From Mycobacterium sp. ACS4331 (GTDB lineage Bacteria > Actinomycetota > Actinomycetes > Mycobacteriales > Mycobacteriaceae), in NCBI RefSeq assembly GCF_001667265.1, contig NZ_LZHW01000059.1, positions 1 to 53,399 on the forward strand: DNA of 53,399 nucleotides. Reading direction: 5' to 3'. Shown here piece by piece: positions 1-9,847 of this stretch. Numbering within the stretch: the first letter of the stretch is position 1; the number at the start of each line of letters is the position of its first letter. Both the position numbers and the translations under genes were made by a program. The notes beneath the pieces are model-generated. The model ran no database searches and was not told the origin of the DNA. It was given only the letters and a program-made list of their open reading frames with translations.

Positions 1-125
1 CTGCCCCTGCCCTCTAAATCCCATCGAAACAACACCCCTTACCAATCAGGTGCTGCAGCGATCACTTGAGCCTGCCCCGTGTTCGGCGTACAAGAAGGGA
101 CGCTCGTGGGAAGGAAAGGGGACGG
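1..125. other. Left window edge, no gene seen
   Basis: No credible coding sequence was found between the window start and the stop codon of mnmA. The composition does not match a convincing gene on either strand. It may be the 3' flank of mnmA or a contig end. Confidence 0.5.
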
Positions 126-1199
126 TCAGCGCGCGGAGACGATCGTCGCGCTGGCCAGCACCTCATCGCCGTCGGGGTCGGGCCGGTAGAGCACCATGGT
201 CTGCCCCGGGGCAACGCCGCGCAACGGGGTGCTCAACCGCATCCGCAGGGCCCCGTCGACCACATCGGCCACACCGTCGCCCAGGCCCCCGTGCGCACGC
301 ACCTGGACCTGGCATTCGACCGCACCGACCAGCGGCGCGCCGGAGGTGAAAACCGGCCGCTCTCCGGTCAACTCGGTGACCTCGAGGTCTTCCTTGGACC
401 CGACCCGCACCGTGCCGGTCTCGGCGTCGATCGCGGTGACGTAACGGGGCTGACCATCGGGGCCCGGGCCGGCGATGCCCAGTCCCTTGCGCTGTCCGAT
501 GGTGAACCCGTGCACGCCTTCATGTTCGGCGAGCACCGTCCCGCCGGCGTCCACCACGGCGCCGGGGCGAATGCCGATCCGCGCCCCGAGGAAGGCCTGC
601 GTGTCACCGGAGGGGATGAAGCAGATGTCGTGGCTGTCAGGCTTGTCGGCCACCAGCAGTCCGCGCCGCGCCGCCTCCGCGCGGATCTCCGGCTTGGGAG
701 TGTCCCCCACCGGGAAGGCCGCGTGCCGCAACTGCTCTGCCGTCAGCACGGCGAGCACGTAGGACTGGTCCTTGTCACCGTCGACCGCACGTCGCAGTCG
801 GCCCTCCGACAGCCGCGCGTAATGTCCGGTGGCGACGGTGTCGAAACCCAGCGCCAGAGCGCGGGCGGACAGCGCGGAGAACTTGATCCGCTCGTTACAG
901 CGCACGCACGGGTTCGGGGTCTCACCGCGTGCATACGCCTCGACGAAGTCGTCGATCACGTCTTCCTTGAATCGGTCCGCAAAATCCCAGACGTAGAAGG
1001 GGATCCCCAGCACGTCGGCCACCCGGCGCGCGTCGGCGGCGTCCTCCTTGGAGCAGCAGCCGCGCGATCCGGTGCGCAGTGTTCCGGGGGCCGAGGACAA
1101 CGCCAGGTGCACGCCCACCACGTCGTGACCCGCGTCGACCATGCGCGCCGCGGCCACCGAGGAGTCGACGCCACCGCTCATCGCCGCCAGAACCCGCAT
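126..1199 (-). CDS. mnmA: tRNA-specific 2-thiouridylase MnmA
   Basis: MnmA makes the 2-thio group on U34 of Lys, Glu and Gln tRNAs, using sulfur relayed from a cysteine desulfurase. The 357-aa product begins [21 protein letters not shown] (residues 8-14) is the ATP-pyrophosphatase PP-loop. TPNPCVRCN carries the first catalytic cysteine and HDICFIPSG the second, so the full active site is present. The length is normal for the family. The ATG at 1199 was chosen because it overlaps the stop of the upstream cysteine desulfurase by one base (TGATG), which implies translational coupling. The neighbour supplies the sulfur, so the pair forms one pathway unit. In M. tuberculosis the same pair is Rv3025c-Rv3024c (recalled). 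Confidence 0.97.
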   Translation of the reverse strand: MRVLAAMSGGVDSSVAAARMVDAGHDVVGVHLALSSAPGTLRTGSRGCCSKEDAADARRVADVLGIPFYVWDFADRFKEDVIDDFVEAYARGETPNPCVRCNERIKFSALSARALALGFDTVATGHYARLSEGRLRRAVDGDKDQSYVLAVLTAEQLRHAAFPVGDTPKPEIRAEAARRGLLVADKPDSHDICFIPSGDTQAFLGARIGIRPGAVVDAGGTVLAEHEGVHGFTIGQRKGLGIAGPGPDGQPRYVTAIDAETGTVRVGSKEDLEVTELTGERPVFTSGAPLVGAVECQVQVRAHGGLGDGVADVVDGALRMRLSTPLRGVAPGQTMVLYRPDPDGDEVLASATIVSAR

Positions 1200-2395
1200 C
1201 AGCGCACCGACCCCGAACTGGCCAGGGCGGCCTGCCGCGCCCGCAGGACCGCAGCAGGCAGCACACTCAGTGCCGCATCGACATCGGCATCGACACTGGT
1301 GTGCCCCAACGACAGCCGGATCGAACCACGCGAGGTCTCCGGATCGGCGCCCATGGCCAGCAGGACGTGCGAGGTCTGCGCCACCCCGGCCGTGCATGCC
1401 GACCCAGTCGAGCACTCGATTCCGTTGGCGTCCAACAACATCAGCAGCGAGTCTCCCTCGCAGCCGCGGAAGGTGAAGTGCGCGTTGCCCGGCAGTCGCC
1501 GCACCAGGGATCCGTTGACCACGACGTCGTCGATCTCGGCAAGGACCCCCTCGATCAGCCGGTCGCGCAGCGCGCGCAGGCGGGCGCTGTTGGCGGACAT
1601 GCCCTCGACCGCGATGCGCAGCGCCTCGGCCATCGCGACCGCGCCCGCCACATCGGGTGTGCCCGAGCGCACGTCGCGTTCCTGTCCGCCGCCGTGTGCC
1701 AGCGGCACGCAGGCGGTGTCGCGGCGCAGCAGCAGGGCACCCATGCCGGTGGGGCCACCGAACTTGTGCGCGGTGATGCTCATCGCGGCGCACCCGCTGT
1801 CGGCGAAGCTGACCGGAATCTGGCCGGCGGCCTGGACGGCATCGGTGTGCATCGGCACGTCGAACTCCGCGGCCACCGCGGCGAGTTCGGTGATCGGCAT
1901 GATCGTGCCGACCTCGTTGTTGGCCCACATGATCGAGACCAGCGCCACGTCCGCACCGTGCTCCTCCAGCACCGCGCGCAACGCGGCGGGCGTCACCGAC
2001 CCGTCGGCCTCGGTCGGAAGGTAGGTGATCTCGGCGTCCTCGTGCTCACCGAGCCACTGCACCGCATCGAGTACGGCATGGTGCTCGACGGCGGTGGTGA
2101 CGACGCGGCGACGGCGTGCGTCGGCATCGCGACGGGCCCAGAAGATGCCCTTGACGGCCAGGTTGTCGCTCTCTGTGCCACCCGCGGTGAAGATGACCTC
2201 CGACGGCCGGGCGCCCAATGCCGCGGCGATCGACTCGCGCGACTCCTCCATGCGGCGCCGCGCCGTGCGCCCGGAGGTGTGCAGCGAGGACGCGTTCCCG
2301 ACCGTCGCCAGCACCGCCGTCATCGCCTCGATGGCAGCGGGATGCATCGGAGTGGTGGCGGCGTGGTCGAGATAGACGGGGCTGGCGGGACTCAT
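1199..2395 (-). CDS. iscS: Cysteine desulfurase (IscS/NifS class V aminotransferase fold)
   Basis: This PLP enzyme takes sulfur from L-cysteine and passes it as a persulfide to acceptors such as MnmA. The product is 398 aa. [11 protein letters not shown] holds the PLP lysine (about K211) and [12 protein letters not shown] holds the persulfide cysteine (about C334) in the longer group-I loop. The N-terminal [10 protein letters not shown] is typical of the family. Translation could extend upstream to 2467, but [16 protein letters not shown] from the ATG at 2395 matches family starts. The start of mnmA overlaps its stop by one base, so the two are co-translated. No other iscS-cluster partner (iscU, iscA) lies nearby, which suggests a role centred on tRNA thiolation, possibly with general Fe-S supply. 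Confidence 0.96.
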   Translation of the reverse strand: MSPASPVYLDHAATTPMHPAAIEAMTAVLATVGNASSLHTSGRTARRRMEESRESIAAALGARPSEVIFTAGGTESDNLAVKGIFWARRDADARRRRVVTTAVEHHAVLDAVQWLGEHEDAEITYLPTEADGSVTPAALRAVLEEHGADVALVSIMWANNEVGTIMPITELAAVAAEFDVPMHTDAVQAAGQIPVSFADSGCAAMSITAHKFGGPTGMGALLLRRDTACVPLAHGGGQERDVRSGTPDVAGAVAMAEALRIAVEGMSANSARLRALRDRLIEGVLAEIDDVVVNGSLVRRLPGNAHFTFRGCEGDSLLMLLDANGIECSTGSACTAGVAQTSHVLLAMGADPETSRGSIRLSLGHTSVDADVDAALSVLPAAVLRARQAALASSGSVR

Positions 2396-2441
2396 GACCC
2401 ACCCAGGGTACCCGCAGGTGGGCTGTGCAACCGATTCGCTG

Positions 2442-3278
2442 TCAGGCCGCCAGAGCGTGGCCGGCACCGCAGCGCCGCGCCGGTGTCTGCCGCACAGCGG
2501 CCTCGCAGCGCGCCGCCAGCGCCCGCCGGTCGGTTCCCGGCAGCTGCAGCGACTCGACGTGTACGTGCACGACGGTGCGGCGCGCCACGACCAGTCGGCA
2601 CAGCGACGCCAGCAGCGAGTCGTCGCCGATGTAGGCCGGCACCGTGGAGGCGCGACCGTCGCGGTGGTGGTAGGTCAGGCGCAGGGGCTGCACGGGCCGG
2701 CCCGCGTCGATCGCGGCCTGGAACATGGCCGGCCGGAACTGCCCGTACCCCAGGCCGCACCACGTCGTGCCCTCGGGAAAGGCGACGACGGTGTGTCCGG
2801 CATGCAGCCGCGCCGCCACGGTGTGTACGACGGCGGGCAGCCTGCGCAGATTCGCCCGCTCGATCGGGATGACCTTCATCAGCCTGGCCACCACGCCGAA
2901 GGCCGGCCAGCTGATCAGTTCGGCCTTGGCCACGAACGACCCCGGCATCACCGCGCCGATCGAGAAGATGTCCACCCAGGAGATGTGCCCGCTGACCACC
3001 AGGACACCTCTGAGGTTGCGAATCGGACCGCCAGACACCGTGATCCGCATTCCCAACGCCCGCAGCATCAATCGGCAGTAGCCGCGCTGCAGGTGTGAGC
3101 GGCCCGGGAGCGGGACCGCCAGCAGCGGCATCGCGGGCAGCAGCGCCAGGGCCAGCAGCGTCCGCAGCAGCACCCGCAGCGCCACCACGGGCCGACGCCC
3201 CAGTGGGGCCGTGCCGGCGTGCATGCAGTCGTCGGTGCACGTCGCCCGCGGAACCCAGGGGTTGCCGGCCGTCGTCAC
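2442..3278 (-). CDS. 1-acyl-sn-glycerol-3-phosphate acyltransferase-like (PlsC family)
   Basis: This is a membrane-associated acyltransferase of 278 aa. Near residues 35-55 there is a hydrophobic stretch, [20 protein letters not shown]. The HX4D catalytic motif is HISWVD (about residue 98) and the glycerophosphate-binding FPEGT motif follows at about residue 166. These are the LPLAT/PlsC signatures. Its ATG overlaps the stop of the preceding GNAT-like gene by four bases (ATGA). Such a GNAT/PlsC pair recalls OlsB/OlsA-type acyl-amino-acid lipid synthesis, in which an N-acyl product is then O-acylated. That role is inference. The gene matches Rv3026c in recalled synteny. Confidence 0.88.
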   Translation of the reverse strand: MTTAGNPWVPRATCTDDCMHAGTAPLGRRPVVALRVLLRTLLALALLPAMPLLAVPLPGRSHLQRGYCRLMLRALGMRITVSGGPIRNLRGVLVVSGHISWVDIFSIGAVMPGSFVAKAELISWPAFGVVARLMKVIPIERANLRRLPAVVHTVAARLHAGHTVVAFPEGTTWCGLGYGQFRPAMFQAAIDAGRPVQPLRLTYHHRDGRASTVPAYIGDDSLLASLCRLVVARRTVVHVHVESLQLPGTDRRALAARCEAAVRQTPARRCGAGHALAA

Positions 3279-4114
3279 CGTCCCGCCTCCGTGGCCGCCG
3301 CCATCGTCCGCAGCCGAGTGAGGTAGCGGGTGTCCGCGCGGCGCTTGTCGAGCAGCGCCGGGAAGTCCCCGACGCCGAACGCGGGATCGTGGGCGGGTTC
3401 ACCGCACACCTGCGCACCGAGGCGCAGGTAGCCGCGCATCAGGGCGGGGAGCGTCGGGCGCGCCGGGGGTTCGATGTCGTCGAGACCGTGACCGTCGATC
3501 ACCACGGGCCGGTATGGGTGGACGGTGAACTGCGGGTCCGCGGCGTGTCTGCGGGCCACGTGGTCGCGCACTCCCCTGATCTGGCTGCCGGGTCCGCTTT
3601 CACCCGTCGGGTCGAGCACCGGGACCGAGACGCAGCCCGCGACGTAGTGGTATCCGCAGCGGTCCAGATACGCCAGGATGCCCGTCCACATCATCAGCAC
3701 GACAGCACCGTTGCGGTGGTCGGCGCGCACCACCGCGCGCCCCATCTCGACGAGCGAGGGCCGCAGTGGGTCCAGGCCGCGCACGTCGAACTCCGTCGCG
3801 GTGTAGAGGCCGCCGGCCGCGATCGCACCCGGGGGCGGCAGCATCCGGTAGCAGCCCACGAGTTCTCCGGTGCGGTCATCACGGACCAGGAGGTGGTCGC
3901 AGTGCTCGTCGAACTCGTCGGCGTCGCGGCCGTCGGCGAGGTCCGCGGAATCGGCGGTCAGGTCGAAGCCGGGCTCGGCGGTGAAGACGTCGTACCGCAG
4001 TCGCTGGGCGGCTTCGATCAGGTCGGCGTCGGAGCTGCACAGCAGGGTGTAGCGCGGCGCGTCGGTGTGGTGAACCTGGTGATCTGCGGCGATGAGAACA
4101 GATGCGGTGCTCAT
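3275..4114 (-). CDS. GNAT-fold N-acyltransferase, OlsB/hemolysin-like family
   Basis: The 279-aa product contains the acetyltransferase-like core of the OlsB/autoinducer-synthase family: RYDVFTAEPGFDL and DEFDEHCDHLLVRD near the N-terminus, then LVEMGRAVV and the Val/Met-rich VVLMMWTGILAYL. It should transfer an acyl group, probably to an amino acid or similar acceptor. Proteins of this family usually act with a PlsC-type O-acyltransferase, and one follows directly with a 4-base overlap. Translation is open upstream to 4219, but that extension reads through hairpin DNA. The ATG at 4114 (MSTASVLIAADHQ) is preferred. It corresponds to Rv3027c by recalled position. The substrate is unknown. Confidence 0.8.
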   Translation of the reverse strand: MSTASVLIAADHQVHHTDAPRYTLLCSSDADLIEAAQRLRYDVFTAEPGFDLTADSADLADGRDADEFDEHCDHLLVRDDRTGELVGCYRMLPPPGAIAAGGLYTATEFDVRGLDPLRPSLVEMGRAVVRADHRNGAVVLMMWTGILAYLDRCGYHYVAGCVSVPVLDPTGESGPGSQIRGVRDHVARRHAADPQFTVHPYRPVVIDGHGLDDIEPPARPTLPALMRGYLRLGAQVCGEPAHDPAFGVGDFPALLDKRRADTRYLTRLRTMAAATEAGR

Positions 4115-4183
4115 GATCAGCACGGTCGCGCAGCTGTTCGGCCACCCGGCAATGGCGACGTGACGCGTCGGTGAACTCTGCGC

Positions 4184-4233
4184 GCCTTTTCGCCGAGGCG
4201 AAAAGGCCCCCCGGGACACACCCGGGGGGCCTT
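4184..4233. terminator. Two overlapping perfect hairpins between etfA and the GNAT gene
   Basis: A 13-bp perfect stem runs 4203-4215 paired with 4221-4233 around loop ACACA. Read on the minus strand it is followed by TTTT, as expected for an intrinsic terminator of etfBA. A second 11-bp stem, 4184-4194 paired with 4197-4207, shares bases 4203-4207 with the first, so the two cannot form fully at once. The close loop of the second (2 nt) means some base pairs would melt. Confidence 0.75.
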
Positions 4234-4257
4234 CTCAAGCGAACTTCTGAAGCGAAC

Positions 4258-5214
4258 TCAGCCCTTGCGAGCCTTGACCGCCTCGGTCAGCTGCGGCGTG
4301 ACGTTGAACAGGTCACCCACGATGCCGTAGTCGGCGATCTCGAAGATCGGCGCCTCTTCGTCCTTGTTGACCGCGACGATGGTCTTCGAGGTCTGCATGC
4401 CGGCCCGGTGCTGGATGGCGCCGGAGATGCCCAGCGCGATGTACAGCTGCGGCGACACGGTCTTGCCGGTCTGACCCACCTGGAACTGGCCCGGGTAGTA
4501 GCCCGAGTCCACCGCGGCACGCGAGGCGCCGACGGCGCCACCGAGCGAGTCGGCGAGCTCCTCGACGATGGAGAACTTCTCGGCGGACCCGACACCACGA
4601 CCACCGGCCACGACGACCGAGGCCTCGGTGAGCTCGGGACGGTCACCGGCCACCGCGGGCTCACGAGACGTGATCCTGGTGGCGTTCTCGGCCTGCGCGG
4701 GCACCTCGACGGTGACCTGCTCGCCGGCACCGGCGGCGGGCTGCGCCTCGACGGCGCCCGGACGCACGGTGATCACCGGGGCGTCACCGTTGACCTGGGC
4801 GTCGACGGTGAAGGCGCCACCGAAGATGGAATGGACGCCCACTCCCCCTTCTTTGACCTCGACGACGTCGACCAGCAGGCCCGAGCCCTGGCGCGCGGCC
4901 AGGCGACCGGCGATCTCCTTGCCGTCCGCGTTGGCGGCGATGAGCACACCAGCCGGAGCGGTCTGCTCGACGAGCGCGGCCAGCACGTCGACGTAGGGGG
5001 TGATCAGGTACGAGTCGACGTCGGCGGACTCGGCGACGTAGATCTTGGCCGCACCGGCGGCCTTCAGGTCATCGGCCAGGCCGGCCGCGGTGCCCGGAGC
5101 AGCCACCACGACGGCGGACGGCTCACCGAGCGCACGGGCGGCGGTGATGAGTTCAGCGGTGACCTTCTTCAGGGCACCTTCGGCGTGCTCGACGAGCACC
5201 AGTACTTCAGCCAT
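4258..5214 (-). CDS. etfA: Electron transfer flavoprotein alpha subunit
   Basis: EtfA holds FAD and, with EtfB, carries electrons from acyl-CoA dehydrogenases to the membrane quinone pool. The 318-aa product starts [18 protein letters not shown] and has the family C-terminal FAD domain: [36 protein letters not shown], then [28 protein letters not shown] and [22 protein letters not shown]. All are textbook EtfA motifs (about residues 200-300). It lies 33 bp downstream of etfB in the same orientation, so the two form an operon. A strong hairpin terminator follows at 4203-4233. Confidence 0.97.
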   Translation of the reverse strand: MAEVLVLVEHAEGALKKVTAELITAARALGEPSAVVVAAPGTAAGLADDLKAAGAAKIYVAESADVDSYLITPYVDVLAALVEQTAPAGVLIAANADGKEIAGRLAARQGSGLLVDVVEVKEGGVGVHSIFGGAFTVDAQVNGDAPVITVRPGAVEAQPAAGAGEQVTVEVPAQAENATRITSREPAVAGDRPELTEASVVVAGGRGVGSAEKFSIVEELADSLGGAVGASRAAVDSGYYPGQFQVGQTGKTVSPQLYIALGISGAIQHRAGMQTSKTIVAVNKDEEAPIFEIADYGIVGDLFNVTPQLTEAVKARKG

Positions 5215-5247
5215 GGTTTGTAGCCTCTTTGCTCTCGATGGAAGGTC

Positions 5248-6039
5248 TTAGATCAGCTTCTGGCCAACCAGGTACTCGGCGATCTTGGTGCCGCCGTCGC
5301 CCTCGTCGGTGATCTTCTCGCCGGCCGTCTTCGGCGGCTTCGGGGTGGACGACAGCACGGTCGAACCGGCGTTGGCCACACCCACCTCGTCGGCCTCGAC
5401 GCCGATATCGGCCAGGCTCAGCGTGGTGACTTCCTTCTTCTTGGCGGCCATGATGCCCTTGAAGGACGGGAAGCGGGGCTCGTTGATCTTCTCGTTGACG
5501 CTCACGATGGCCGGCAGGCTGGCCTCGAGGGTGAACACACCGTCGTCGGTCTCACGCTCGGCGGTGACCTTCCCGCCCTCGACGTTCAGCTTGCGCACGT
5601 GGGTCAGCTGCGGCAGGCCGAGGTACTCGGCGATGACCGCGGGCACCGCGCCGCCGACACCGTCGGTGGCCTCGTTGCCGGCGATGACCAGCTCGACGCC
5701 CTCGATCGTGCCCAGGGCGCGGGCCAGCGCCCACGCGGTCTGGATGACGTCGGAACCGTGCAGGCCGTCGTCCTTGACGTGGACGGCGTTGTCGGCGCCC
5801 ATCGACAGGGCCTTGCGGATCGCCTCGGTGGCGCGCTCGGGACCGGCGGTCAGCACCGTGACAGTGCCTTCGCCACCCTCGCGCTCCTTGATGAGGAGCG
5901 CCTCTTCGACGGCGCGCTCGTTGATTTCATCCAGAACAGCGTCAGCGGCCTCACGGTCCAGCGTGAAGTCACCGTCGGACAGCTTGCGCTCCGACCACGT
6001 GTCTGGGACCTGTTTGATCAGGACCACGATGTTCGTCAT
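5248..6039 (-). CDS. etfB: Electron transfer flavoprotein beta subunit
   Basis: EtfB binds AMP and completes the ETF heterodimer. The 263-aa product starts MTNIVVLIKQVPDTWSERKL, the usual EtfB opening. It contains GADNAVHVKDDGL, VIAGNEATDGVGGAVPAVIAEYLGLPQ and the recognition-loop region PRFPSFKGIMAAKKKEVT. Reading could extend upstream to 6237, but that extension (MTQCTGGLAGHV) is not family-like. The ATG at 6039 is preferred. The 5' region contains the palindrome at 6134-6149, so etfBA may be under repressor control. Confidence 0.97.
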   Translation of the reverse strand: MTNIVVLIKQVPDTWSERKLSDGDFTLDREAADAVLDEINERAVEEALLIKEREGGEGTVTVLTAGPERATEAIRKALSMGADNAVHVKDDGLHGSDVIQTAWALARALGTIEGVELVIAGNEATDGVGGAVPAVIAEYLGLPQLTHVRKLNVEGGKVTAERETDDGVFTLEASLPAIVSVNEKINEPRFPSFKGIMAAKKKEVTTLSLADIGVEADEVGVANAGSTVLSSTPKPPKTAGEKITDEGDGGTKIAEYLVGQKLI

Positions 6040-6133
6040 GACTCTGGTTCGTCCTCCTCGACGGGCCCCACGGCGGCGTGAACTGCCGTGAGGAGCTTGG
6101 GCCTTGGGCCGGTGTTTCGGGCCACCTCGCAAT

Positions 6134-6149
6134 GTTACTAGCGGGTAAC
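6134..6149. promoter_or_regulatory. Candidate repressor palindrome upstream of etfB
   Basis: GTTACTAGCGGGTAAC forms an inverted repeat (GTTAC-N6-GTAAC) in the 228-bp divergent region between etfB and the MGLP methyltransferase gene. A close relative, GTTACTCGCAGTAAC, lies before the monooxygenase gene at 35968-35982. The form suits a TetR-type operator. The protein that binds it is unknown. Confidence 0.45.
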
Positions 6150-6267
6150 TTATGGCGGTCCGCTCGTACACCATAACCGAGCACGCTGCATGTTCTGCCC
6201 CCACATGCCCCGCAAGACCTCCGGTGCACTGTGTCACCGAACGCAGACGGGTTAGCCTGCCTTCACA

Positions 6268-7092
6268 ATGAGCTCATTCGTCACCGACGGTCCCGTCGAC
6301 CCGACCCCCGCCGAACGACCCGCCGGCCCCCGCGCCGGGGTGCCCTCGGAGCTGCCGCTCACCGGTGAGCGCACCATCCCGGGACTGGACATCGAGAACT
6401 ACTGGTTTCGCCGCCACGAGGTGGTCTACCTGCAGCTCGCCGACCGTTGCGCGGGCAGGGACGTGCTCGAAGCGGGCTTCGGCGAGGGGTACGGGGCCGA
6501 TCTGCTCGCGGGTGTTGCGCGCCGCGTGATCGGGGTCGACTACGACGCATCCGCCGTCGCGCACGTCCAGGCGCGCTACCCCCGGGTCGAGGCGCATCAG
6601 GGCAATCTGGCGCAGCTGCCACTGCCCGACGCATCGGTCGACGTTGTGGTCAATTTCCAGGTCATCGAGCATCTGTGGGATCAGTCACAGTTCGTCTCGG
6701 AGTGTCTGCGGGTGCTGCGTCCGGGCGGACAGCTGCTGATGTCGACGCCCAACCGGATCACCTTCACACCGGGCAGCGACACCCCCGTCAATCCGTTCCA
6801 CACCCGCGAACTCAATGCCGCCGAACTCACCGAACTGCTCGTCGACGGGGGCTTCCGCCTCGAGGCGATGTACGGGGTGTTCCACGGTCGTGCACTCGAG
6901 GCGCTCGACGCCAAGTACGGCGGGTCCATCATCTCCGCGCAGATCGCCCGGGCGCTGGCCGACGCGCCGTGGCCTGAGGATCTGCTTGCCGATGTGGCCG
7001 GCGTGGCCAGCGCCGATTTCGACCTGCTGCGCGACGACGAACGGGACATCGACGAGAGCCTCGACCTGGTGGCGATTGCGGTACGCCCGTGA
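6268..7092 (+). CDS. Class I SAM-dependent methyltransferase (MGLP cluster, Rv3030-like)
   Basis: The 274-aa protein has a methyltransferase_11/25 fold: motif I is VLEAGFGEGYGADLLA (about residue 65), then VIGVDYDASAVAHVQARYP, and VDVVVNFQVIEHLWDQ with LRVLRPGGQLLMSTPN. It begins the plus-strand run methyltransferase-GH57-GT4, joined by ATGA-type overlaps (7089-7092). Established work on M. tuberculosis ties the Rv3030-Rv3037c region to 6-O-methylglucose lipopolysaccharides, which bind fatty acyl chains. An O-methyltransferase acting on glucose units is therefore the likely role, inferred from position. The ATG at 6268 is the first in frame after the intergenic region. Confidence 0.88.
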   Translation: MSSFVTDGPVDPTPAERPAGPRAGVPSELPLTGERTIPGLDIENYWFRRHEVVYLQLADRCAGRDVLEAGFGEGYGADLLAGVARRVIGVDYDASAVAHVQARYPRVEAHQGNLAQLPLPDASVDVVVNFQVIEHLWDQSQFVSECLRVLRPGGQLLMSTPNRITFTPGSDTPVNPFHTRELNAAELTELLVDGGFRLEAMYGVFHGRALEALDAKYGGSIISAQIARALADAPWPEDLLADVAGVASADFDLLRDDERDIDESLDLVAIAVRP

Positions 7093-8618
7093 GACAAGTC
7101 CCGGGCCTTTTCACCCTCGTCCTGCACACCCACCTGCCCTGGCTGGCACACCATGGCCGCTGGCCCGTGGGCGAGGAGTGGCTGTACCAGTCCTGGTCGG
7201 CGGCCTACCTGCCGCTGATGCGCGTGCTGCGGGCGCTGGCCGCCGAGGACCGGCACAACCTGCTCACCCTCGGGATGACGCCGGTGGTCACCGCGCAACT
7301 CGACGACCCCTACTGTCTCGACGGCATGCGGCACTGGCTGGCCAACTGGCGGCTGCGAGCGCTGCAGGCCACCACATTGGACTCAGAACCCCTGCGCGAG
7401 TTCGGGATTCGCGAGCTCGCCGAGGCCACGCAGGCGATCGAGGACTTCGAGACGCTGTGGCGGCACGGCGCAAGCCCGCTGCTGCGCGAACTGATCGACG
7501 GCCAGACCATCGAACTGCTGGGCGGCCCGTTGGCCCATCCGTTCCAGCCACTGCTGCATCCGCGCCTGCGGGAGTTCGCGTTGCGCGAAGGCCTGGCCGA
7601 TGCCCAGCACCGCTTCGCCCACACCCCGACCGGTATCTGGGCTCCCGAATGCGCCTACGCCCCCGGCATGGAACGCGACTACCGCGCCGCCGGGGTCGGC
7701 CACTTCATGGTCGACGGCCCGTCGCTGCACGGCGACACCGCCCTGGGGCGCCCGGTCGGCGACAGCGATGTGCTGGCCTTCGGACGTGATCTGCAGGTCA
7801 GCTACCGCGTATGGTCGCCGAAGTCGGGCTACCCCGGCCACGCGGCCTACCGCGACTTCCACACCTATGACCACACCACGGGTCTCAAACCCGCACGTGT
7901 CACGGGCCGCAACGTCCCCTCCGACGCCAAGGCGCCGTATGACCCGCAGCGCGCCGACGCCGCGATCGACGCCCACGTCGCCGACTTCGTCGACGTGATC
8001 CGCCGGCGCCTGATCGCCGAGTCCGAGCGGATCGGCCGGCCCGCGCACGTCGTGGCCGCGTTTGACACCGAACTGTTCGGACACTGGTGGTACGAGGGCC
8101 CGACGTGGCTGGGACGCGTGCTGCGCGCGCTGCCCGAGGCCGGCGTCCGGGTCGGCACCCTGCGGGACGCGGCCGCCGACGGGTATGTCGGCAGCCCGGT
8201 CGAACTGCCGCCCAGCTCCTGGGGTTCCGGAAAGGACTGGCAGGTGTGGTCCGGCGAGAAGGTGGCCGATCTGGTCCAGCTCAACGCCGAGGTGGTCGAC
8301 ACCGCGCTCACCACGGTGGACAAGGCGCTGGCCCAGGGCGACGCTCCGGGACGCACCCCGGCGCGCAACTTCGTCGCGGACCAGATCCTGCGCGAGACAC
8401 TCCTGACGGTTTCGTCGGACTGGCCCTTCATGGTCAGCAAGGACTCGGCGGCGGAGTACGCGCGCTACCGGGCACATCTGCACGCCCACGCCACGCGGGA
8501 GATCGCCGGCGCACTGGCCTCGGGGCGCGTTGACTCCGCGACCCGCCTGGCCGAGGGCTGGAACCGCGCCGACGGCCTGTTCGGCGCGCTGGACGCCAGG
8601 CGGTTGCCGCGGTCATGA
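7089..8618 (+). CDS. GH57 family alpha-glucan branching enzyme (Rv3031-like)
   Basis: This is a 509-aa glycoside hydrolase family 57 protein. It opens with the family's LVLHTHLPWLAHHG motif. The catalytic nucleophile motif is GIWAPECAY (E187), and AFDTELFGHWWYEGP supplies the acid/base aspartate (about D326). A helical GH57 C-terminal domain follows, with SDWPFMVSKDSAAEYARYR. Bacterial members form alpha-1,6 branches in alpha-1,4-glucan, which fits branch formation during MGLP or glycogen synthesis. The start overlaps the methyltransferase stop by four bases, and the stop overlaps the next gene's ATG, so all three genes are translated as a unit. Confidence 0.94.
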   Translation: MRQVPGLFTLVLHTHLPWLAHHGRWPVGEEWLYQSWSAAYLPLMRVLRALAAEDRHNLLTLGMTPVVTAQLDDPYCLDGMRHWLANWRLRALQATTLDSEPLREFGIRELAEATQAIEDFETLWRHGASPLLRELIDGQTIELLGGPLAHPFQPLLHPRLREFALREGLADAQHRFAHTPTGIWAPECAYAPGMERDYRAAGVGHFMVDGPSLHGDTALGRPVGDSDVLAFGRDLQVSYRVWSPKSGYPGHAAYRDFHTYDHTTGLKPARVTGRNVPSDAKAPYDPQRADAAIDAHVADFVDVIRRRLIAESERIGRPAHVVAAFDTELFGHWWYEGPTWLGRVLRALPEAGVRVGTLRDAAADGYVGSPVELPPSSWGSGKDWQVWSGEKVADLVQLNAEVVDTALTTVDKALAQGDAPGRTPARNFVADQILRETLLTVSSDWPFMVSKDSAAEYARYRAHLHAHATREIAGALASGRVDSATRLAEGWNRADGLFGALDARRLPRS

Positions 8619-9844
8619 AGATCCTGATGGTGTCGTGGGAGTACCCCCCTGTCGTGATCGGCGGCCTCGGCCCCCACGTCCATCACCTGGCCACCGACCT
8701 GGTGGCCGCCGGCCACGAGGTCGTCGTACTGTCCCGCCGACCCACCGGCACCGACCCCGCATCGCATCCGACGACCGACACGGTCAGTGAGGGTGTGCGG
8801 GTCATCGCCGCCGCGCAGGACCCGCACGAGTTCACGTTCGGCACCGACATGATGGCCTGGACGCTGGCCATGGGCCATTCGATGATCCGGGCCGGTTTCG
8901 GTCTGCGCGACTGGCAACCCGACGTGGTGCACGCGCACGACTGGCTCGTCGCCCACCCCGCCGTCGCGCTGTCCGAATTCTTCGACGTGCCACTGGTGTC
9001 CACGATCCACGCCACCGAAGCCGGTCGCCACTCGGGCTGGGTCTCGGGTCCGGTGAGCCGGCAGGTGCACGCGCTGGAATCGTGGCTCGTCCACGAATCC
9101 GATTCACTCATCACGTGTTCGGCCTCGATGCGCGAGGAGATCACCACACTCTTCGGTCCGGGACTGGCCGAGATCAGCGTCATCCCGAACGGAATCGACA
9201 CCGACGGTTGGCCTTTCGCCAAGCGCCGTGCGCACGACGGCGCCCCCGAACTGCTGTACTTCGGCCGACTCGAGTACGAGAAGGGCGTGCACGACGCGAT
9301 CGCCGCCCTCCCCCGCATCCGCCGGACCCATCCAGGCACCACCCTGACGATCGCCGGCGACGGCACGCAGATGGACTTCCTGGTGGAGCAGGCGCGCAAG
9401 AACCGCGTGCTCAAGGCGACGAACTTTGTTGGCCGCGTGGACCATTCGCAGCTTCTGACGCTGCTGCACCGGGCCGACGCGGCGGTGCTGCCCTCACATT
9501 ACGAGCCGTTCGGCATCGTGGCCCTGGAAGCCGCCGCGACGGGCACTCCGCTGGTCACCTCCAACGTCGGCGGCCTCGGCGAGGCCGTGATCGACGGTGA
9601 CACGGGCCTGTCGTTCCCGCCGCGCGATGTCGCCGCACTCGCCGCCGCGGTGCGCGCGACGCTCGACGACCCCGCCTCGGCCCAGCAGCGCGCCGAGGCG
9701 GCTCGGGCCCGCCTCACGGGTGACTTCGCCTGGCCGACGGTGGCCGCGAACACCGCCGAGGTCTACCTGTCGGCCAAACGGGCGGAGCGTCAGCCGCAAC
9801 CGCGACGCGTCATCGTGGAACGGCCGCTGCCCGATTACGGCTGA
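8615..9844 (+). CDS. GT4 alpha-1,4-glucosyltransferase (Rv3032-like, glycogen/MGLP synthesis)
   Basis: The 409-aa glycosyltransferase has the GT-B fold. N-terminal MVSWEYPPVVIGGLGPHVHHL matches the acceptor-domain opening of the family. The C-terminal donor domain has LLYFGRLEYEKGVHDAI, and EPFGIVALEA gives the EX7E catalytic motif. It should elongate alpha-1,4-glucan from a nucleotide sugar in the cytosol. In M. tuberculosis Rv3032 is linked to the polymerising step of MGLP and to glycogen (recalled). The gene converges with the acyltransferase gene after a 3-bp gap. Confidence 0.93.
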   Translation: MKILMVSWEYPPVVIGGLGPHVHHLATDLVAAGHEVVVLSRRPTGTDPASHPTTDTVSEGVRVIAAAQDPHEFTFGTDMMAWTLAMGHSMIRAGFGLRDWQPDVVHAHDWLVAHPAVALSEFFDVPLVSTIHATEAGRHSGWVSGPVSRQVHALESWLVHESDSLITCSASMREEITTLFGPGLAEISVIPNGIDTDGWPFAKRRAHDGAPELLYFGRLEYEKGVHDAIAALPRIRRTHPGTTLTIAGDGTQMDFLVEQARKNRVLKATNFVGRVDHSQLLTLLHRADAAVLPSHYEPFGIVALEAAATGTPLVTSNVGGLGEAVIDGDTGLSFPPRDVAALAAAVRATLDDPASAQQRAEAARARLTGDFAWPTVAANTAEVYLSAKRAERQPQPRRVIVERPLPDYG

Positions 9845-9847
9845 GCG

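Noticed and set aside
66..2872. Long plus-strand open frames opposite mnmA and the cysteine desulfurase (up to 652 codons)
   Set aside because: They are antisense shadows caused by high GC codon bias. Their translations lack motifs, and the minus strand holds well-known proteins.
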